Shown here in pieces: positions 4,771 to 7,005 of a stretch of DNA of 7,005 nucleotides. Under the pieces are notes generated by a model, which searched no databases, was not told where the DNA came from, and saw only the letters and a program-made list of their open reading frames with translations. Location: the NCBI GenBank assembly GCA_017883345.1, contig JADGNT010000264.1:1-7005 (forward strand), written 5' to 3'. Position 1 is the stretch's first letter; every line of letters starts with the position of its first letter. This DNA comes from Candidatus Solibacter sp. GTDB taxonomy: Bacteria; Acidobacteriota; Terriglobia; Bryobacterales; Bryobacteraceae. The translations under genes were made by a program, and so were the position numbers.

Positions 4771-4910
4771 GCTTTCTTCTTCCTCCCCCTGCCCCCAGCT
4801 TTCCCCGCTTTCCTTGCAATGTCGCTCCGCTGTTCCGCCGTAAGTTTCTCCATCCGGCCTTTTGCCGAGAGTTTTCCAAGCGCGACCGCAGCCGCGTTTT
4901 TCTTCGCCAT
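4767..4910 (-). CDS. Small basic Ala/Lys-rich protein (47 aa)
   Basis: An ATG at 4910-4908 opens a 47-residue frame: MAKKNAAAVALGKLSAKGRM, then EKLTAEQRSDIARKAGKAGG and RGRKKKA, ending in TGA. It resembles the widespread tiny bacterial proteins with a pattern like LGRLGGxKGGxxRAxxLSPERRxEIAxxAA, which often sit beside TA genes; their function is unknown to me, and nucleic-acid binding is only suggested by the charge (about 15 Lys/Arg, lysine-rich tail). The start has AAAGAG just upstream. It is transcribed divergently from thiL with 66 bases between starts and in the same direction as brnT, whose -35 box covers its stop codon. An overlapping frame (4756-4953) is open too but is composed of shifted lysine-codon runs and is not credible. 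Confidence 0.7.
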   Translation of the reverse strand: MAKKNAAAVALGKLSAKGRMEKLTAEQRSDIARKAGKAGGRGRKKKA

Positions 4911-4940
4911 AGCTCTTTAGCTTAACGCTGAACAATCGGT

Positions 4941-4969
4941 TTTGCATCTGCACCTTTCGGCTGTAGGCT
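4941..4969 (+). promoter_or_regulatory. Possible thiL promoter
   Basis: TTTGCA (4941-4946) and TAGGCT (4964-4969) are 17 bases apart, each with about four matches to consensus. The -10 box ends seven bases before the GTG start of thiL, again pointing to a leaderless or nearly leaderless message. Moderate support only. Confidence 0.35.
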
Positions 4970-4976
4970 GGGAAAT

Positions 4977-5894
4977 GTGAACGAACCGGAACTGATTGAG
5001 AGATTGCGCGAGCGGGTGGGGTTGCCGCGCACGGCTGGTGTGGTGCTGGGGATCGGCGACGACTGCGCCATTGTGCGGCCGCGAGGGTCGCGTGAAGACT
5101 GGCTCTACACCACCGATATGTCGATCGAAGGGACCCACTTTCTGCGGGAAACGCACGGCGCGGCGGATGTGGGCTGGAAGGCGCTGGCGCGCGGCCTCAG
5201 CGATATCGCGGCGATGGGCGGCGAGGCGCGCTTCTGTCTGCTCTCCCTGGCGGTGGCCAGTTGGGTGGATGCGCGCTGGCTGGACGGGTTCTATGGCGGG
5301 CTGCTGGCGCTGGCCGAGCGTGCCGAGCGCGCCGGGGTGGCGTTGATCGGCGGCGATCTGGCGCGGACGGAGCGGGTGATGTGCGACATCGTGGTGGCGG
5401 GGACCGTGCCGCGGGGGAAGGCGCTGCGGCGCGACGGGGCACGCTCGGGCGACGCGATCTATGTCTCGGGTGCGCTCGGCGGGTCGGCGCTGGGCCTCGC
5501 GGCGGGGCGCGGCAAGGCTTGGGTGCGGCATAAGCGGCCCCAGCCGCGCCTGGCACTGGGGCGGTTTCTGCGCGCCCGGTTGGGCGCCACGGCGGCGATC
5601 GACCTGAGCGACGGCCTCTCCCTGGATCTGCACCGTCTGTGTACGGCTTCGCGCCTGCGCGCGGAGATCGCGGCGCCGCCGGTCTATCGCGGGGCCACGC
5701 TCGAACAGGCACTGCACGGCGGGGAGGATTACGAATTGTTATTCACGGCGCCATTGCGCGTCCGCGTGCCGGATGCATTCGAGGGGCTGGCGCTGACCCG
5801 AATTGGTACCATGCGTAGGGGAACCGCGGGCGCCGTGGAGATGAACGGCGAGCCGCTGCCGCCGCTTGGGTACGACCACCTGCGCCACTTATGA
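4977..5894 (+). CDS. thiL: Thiamine-monophosphate kinase
   Basis: A 305-residue protein, full length for ThiL, which phosphorylates thiamine monophosphate with ATP to give thiamine diphosphate, the active cofactor, in the cytoplasm. It has the PurM-like AIR-synthase fold. Family motifs in order: GIGDDCAIV (25-33) and TDMSIEGTHF (46-55) for metal and nucleotide binding, GLSDIAAMGG (73-82), LIGGDLAR (123-130), RSGDAIYVSGALGGSALGL (156-174), RPQPRLALG (187-195), AIDLSDGLSLDL (207-218) and HGGEDYELLF (247-256). All expected acidic residues are present, so it should be active. The start is GTG at 4977; there is no good ribosome binding site, and a TAGGCT box lies seven bases upstream. GC content and third-position GC rise sharply here compared with the TA region. 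No other thiamine genes are in view. Confidence 0.95.
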   Translation: MNEPELIERLRERVGLPRTAGVVLGIGDDCAIVRPRGSREDWLYTTDMSIEGTHFLRETHGAADVGWKALARGLSDIAAMGGEARFCLLSLAVASWVDARWLDGFYGGLLALAERAERAGVALIGGDLARTERVMCDIVVAGTVPRGKALRRDGARSGDAIYVSGALGGSALGLAAGRGKAWVRHKRPQPRLALGRFLRARLGATAAIDLSDGLSLDLHRLCTASRLRAEIAAPPVYRGATLEQALHGGEDYELLFTAPLRVRVPDAFEGLALTRIGTMRRGTAGAVEMNGEPLPPLGYDHLRHL

Positions 5895-5940
5895 GCCTGC
5901 CGAATCGGTAAACGGCGGGATTGCGGGGTAAACTTTAGAC

Positions 5941-6870
5941 TTGATTGTCACTCTCACCGTTAACCCGACGATCGACCGGGTAATCAGCGTCGACCGCCTG
6001 GCGTTTGAAGACCGCGCGTACATCAATTCCAGCCGCGAATCGGCGGGCGGGCGCGGCATCAACGCATCGTGCGTGATCCACTCCTTCGGCGGGCAAACCC
6101 TTGCCGTGCTGATTTGCGGGGGCGACGCCGGGAAGCGCCTGCAAGAGCATTTGCAGTGCGACGGCCTGCCGTTTCAAGTGGTGCCGGTGGAGAACGAGAT
6201 CCGCACCAACCTGACTATTACGGACAAGCACGGGCTCACCGTGAACCTGAACGAGGCCGGGCCCACGCTGTCCAAGGCGGAAGTGGCGCGCGTGGAGCGG
6301 GCCGTGACGGAGACGCTCGACCGCGCCTCGTGGCTGATGATCTGCGGCAGCCTTCCGCCGGGTGTGCCGCCGTCGTTTTACGGGACGCTGATCGCGGCGG
6401 CGCGCAAGAAGAAAGTGAAGACGCTGCTGCATGCCGACGGGGAAGCGTTGCGCCACGGAATCGAAGAGCGGCCGACGGTGGCCACGCCGAACCAGCAGGA
6501 GGCGGATCGCCTGCTGGGGCGCACGCTATTGACGCGCACTCACTACCTGGAGGCGGCGGAGCGGATGCGCGCCATGGGGCCGGAATCGGTGGTTCTCTCC
6601 CTCGGCAGCCGCGGCGCGGTGGGCGCGTTTCGCGAGGGTCTGTTCGAGGCGCTACCGCCGAGGGTGGACGCGGTGTGTCCCATCGGCGCCGGCGACGCGC
6701 TGTCGGCGGCGTATGCCTGGGCGATGGAACGCAAGAACAATGGGGTGGAAGCCCTGCGCTGGGGTGTGGCGGCGGGGACGGCGTCGGCACGGTTGCCGGG
6801 CATGAAGTTCGCCAGCCTGGAGCAGACTCGGGAGATCTACCAGCAGGTGGAACTGCGGCGCTCGGAGTAG
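5941..6870 (+). CDS. PfkB-family sugar kinase, 1-phosphofructokinase / tagatose-6-phosphate kinase type
   Basis: A 309-residue protein of the ribokinase/PfkB superfamily, closest in pattern to the 1-phosphofructokinase (FruK), LacC and PfkB group, which phosphorylate a sugar phosphate with ATP. Motifs: TVNPTIDRV (6-14) at the N-terminus, AGGRGINAS (35-43) in place of the usual AGGKGxN, VNLNEAGPTL (101-110), CGSLPPGVP (135-143), ATPNQQEAD and the C-terminal signature PIGAGDALSAA with the catalytic base D252. The exact substrate cannot be fixed from sequence. The start is TTG at 5941, which fits the conserved N-terminus (IVTLTVNP); no ribosome binding site is visible, while TAAACT (5929-5934) ends six bases before it. 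It follows thiL by 46 bases, possibly with its own promoter. The GRG variant is conservative. Confidence 0.9.
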   Translation: MIVTLTVNPTIDRVISVDRLAFEDRAYINSSRESAGGRGINASCVIHSFGGQTLAVLICGGDAGKRLQEHLQCDGLPFQVVPVENEIRTNLTITDKHGLTVNLNEAGPTLSKAEVARVERAVTETLDRASWLMICGSLPPGVPPSFYGTLIAAARKKKVKTLLHADGEALRHGIEERPTVATPNQQEADRLLGRTLLTRTHYLEAAERMRAMGPESVVLSLGSRGAVGAFREGLFEALPPRVDAVCPIGAGDALSAAYAWAMERKNNGVEALRWGVAAGTASARLPGMKFASLEQTREIYQQVELRRSE

Positions 6871-6891
6871 GGTGTTACACTGCCATTAGTA

Positions 6892-7005
6892 ATGCTCCTT
6901 GACTTGAAGCTGGTGGTCCGCCTGCAGGAAATCGATAATCGGCTCGCCGCGCTCTCGCGCGAAATCGCCTCCCTGCCCAAACACATCGCCGAAATTCAGA
7001 AGAAG
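6892..7005 (+). CDS. N-terminus of a coiled-coil protein, likely C4 zinc-ribbon (CT398-like) family (cut by window end)
   Basis: The ATG at 6892 opens a frame that is still open at base 7005, giving 38 residues: MLLDLKLVVRLQEIDNRLAA then LSREIASLPKHIAEIQKK. The heptad-like pattern and the LQxID...LxxEIxxLPKHIAEIE arrangement match the start of the bacterial C4-type zinc-ribbon proteins (CT398/CdsZ-like), which have a long coiled-coil hairpin followed by a C-terminal four-cysteine zinc ribbon. Roles reported for relatives vary, so none is assigned. The zinc ribbon itself lies outside the window. It follows the sugar kinase by 21 bases; TACACT (6876-6881), ten bases before the ATG, may be its own -10 box. 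Confidence 0.72.
   Translation, partial: MLLDLKLVVRLQEIDNRLAALSREIASLPKHIAEIQKK

Noticed and set aside
4917..5717. 266-codon minus-strand frame opposite thiL
   Set aside because: It is antisense to an unmistakable thiL and has Arg/Pro/Gln/His-rich composition, as expected from the complement of a high-GC gene.
6069..6902. 277-codon plus-strand frame inside the PfkB kinase gene
   Set aside because: It is a shadow frame: Gly/Arg/Ala-rich with no motif, while the overlapping frame carries every PfkB signature.

Overview
The window looks like a chromosomal segment of a GC-rich, soil-type bacterium. I favour an acidobacterium (Bryobacterales/Solibacter-like). That is an inference from gene style: a VanZ-like protein followed by a tiny HX3CX2C zinc-finger protein, several small toxin-antitoxin (TA) pairs, and a thiL / PfkB-kinase / zinc-ribbon run with very high GC at third codon positions. 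No rRNA, tRNA, CRISPR array or intact mobile element was seen.

Layout. Bases 2-127 are the tail of an unrecognised + strand gene. Bases 186-1177 (+) hold a PIN-domain (VapC-like) RNase and an overlapping ribbon-helix-helix (RHH) antitoxin / MazF toxin pair, with a palindromic operator candidate in front of the pair. Bases 1238-1926 (-) hold a VanZ-like membrane protein, an overlapping zinc-finger protein and perhaps a small membrane peptide. Bases 2010-2467 (-) are a HicB/HicA pair joined by a TGATG overlap. Bases 2468-3095 contain nothing I recognise. Bases 3096-3725 are two gene remnants joined head to head: the C-terminal part of a DUF5681-type protein (-) and a HEPN protein (+) that has lost its 5' end and carries a +1 frameshift. 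Bases 3775-4737 (-) are a coupled run of brnT (broken by a one-base deletion), brnA (intact) and an orphan hicB with a TTG start and an apparently run-on C-terminus, driven by a near-consensus promoter containing an inverted repeat. Bases 4767-4910 (-) encode a 47-residue, very basic small protein.

From 4977 to the end the sequence becomes an orderly, high-GC, apparently core region on the + strand: thiL (thiamine-monophosphate kinase), a 1-phosphofructokinase-type PfkB sugar kinase, and the start of a coiled-coil C4 zinc-ribbon protein that runs off the window.

Taken together, about 4.7 kb next to core genes has collected parts of at least five TA-type modules (PIN, RHH-MazF, HicAB, HEPN, BrnTA plus an orphan HicB). 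Two of these are visibly decaying, and in the BrnTA case the toxin is broken while the antitoxin is intact. I found no convincing new multi-gene system. The most interesting signals are the decay pattern, the exact fusion of two gene remnants, and a recurrent -10-like box only 6-8 bases before start codons, which suggests leaderless transcripts.
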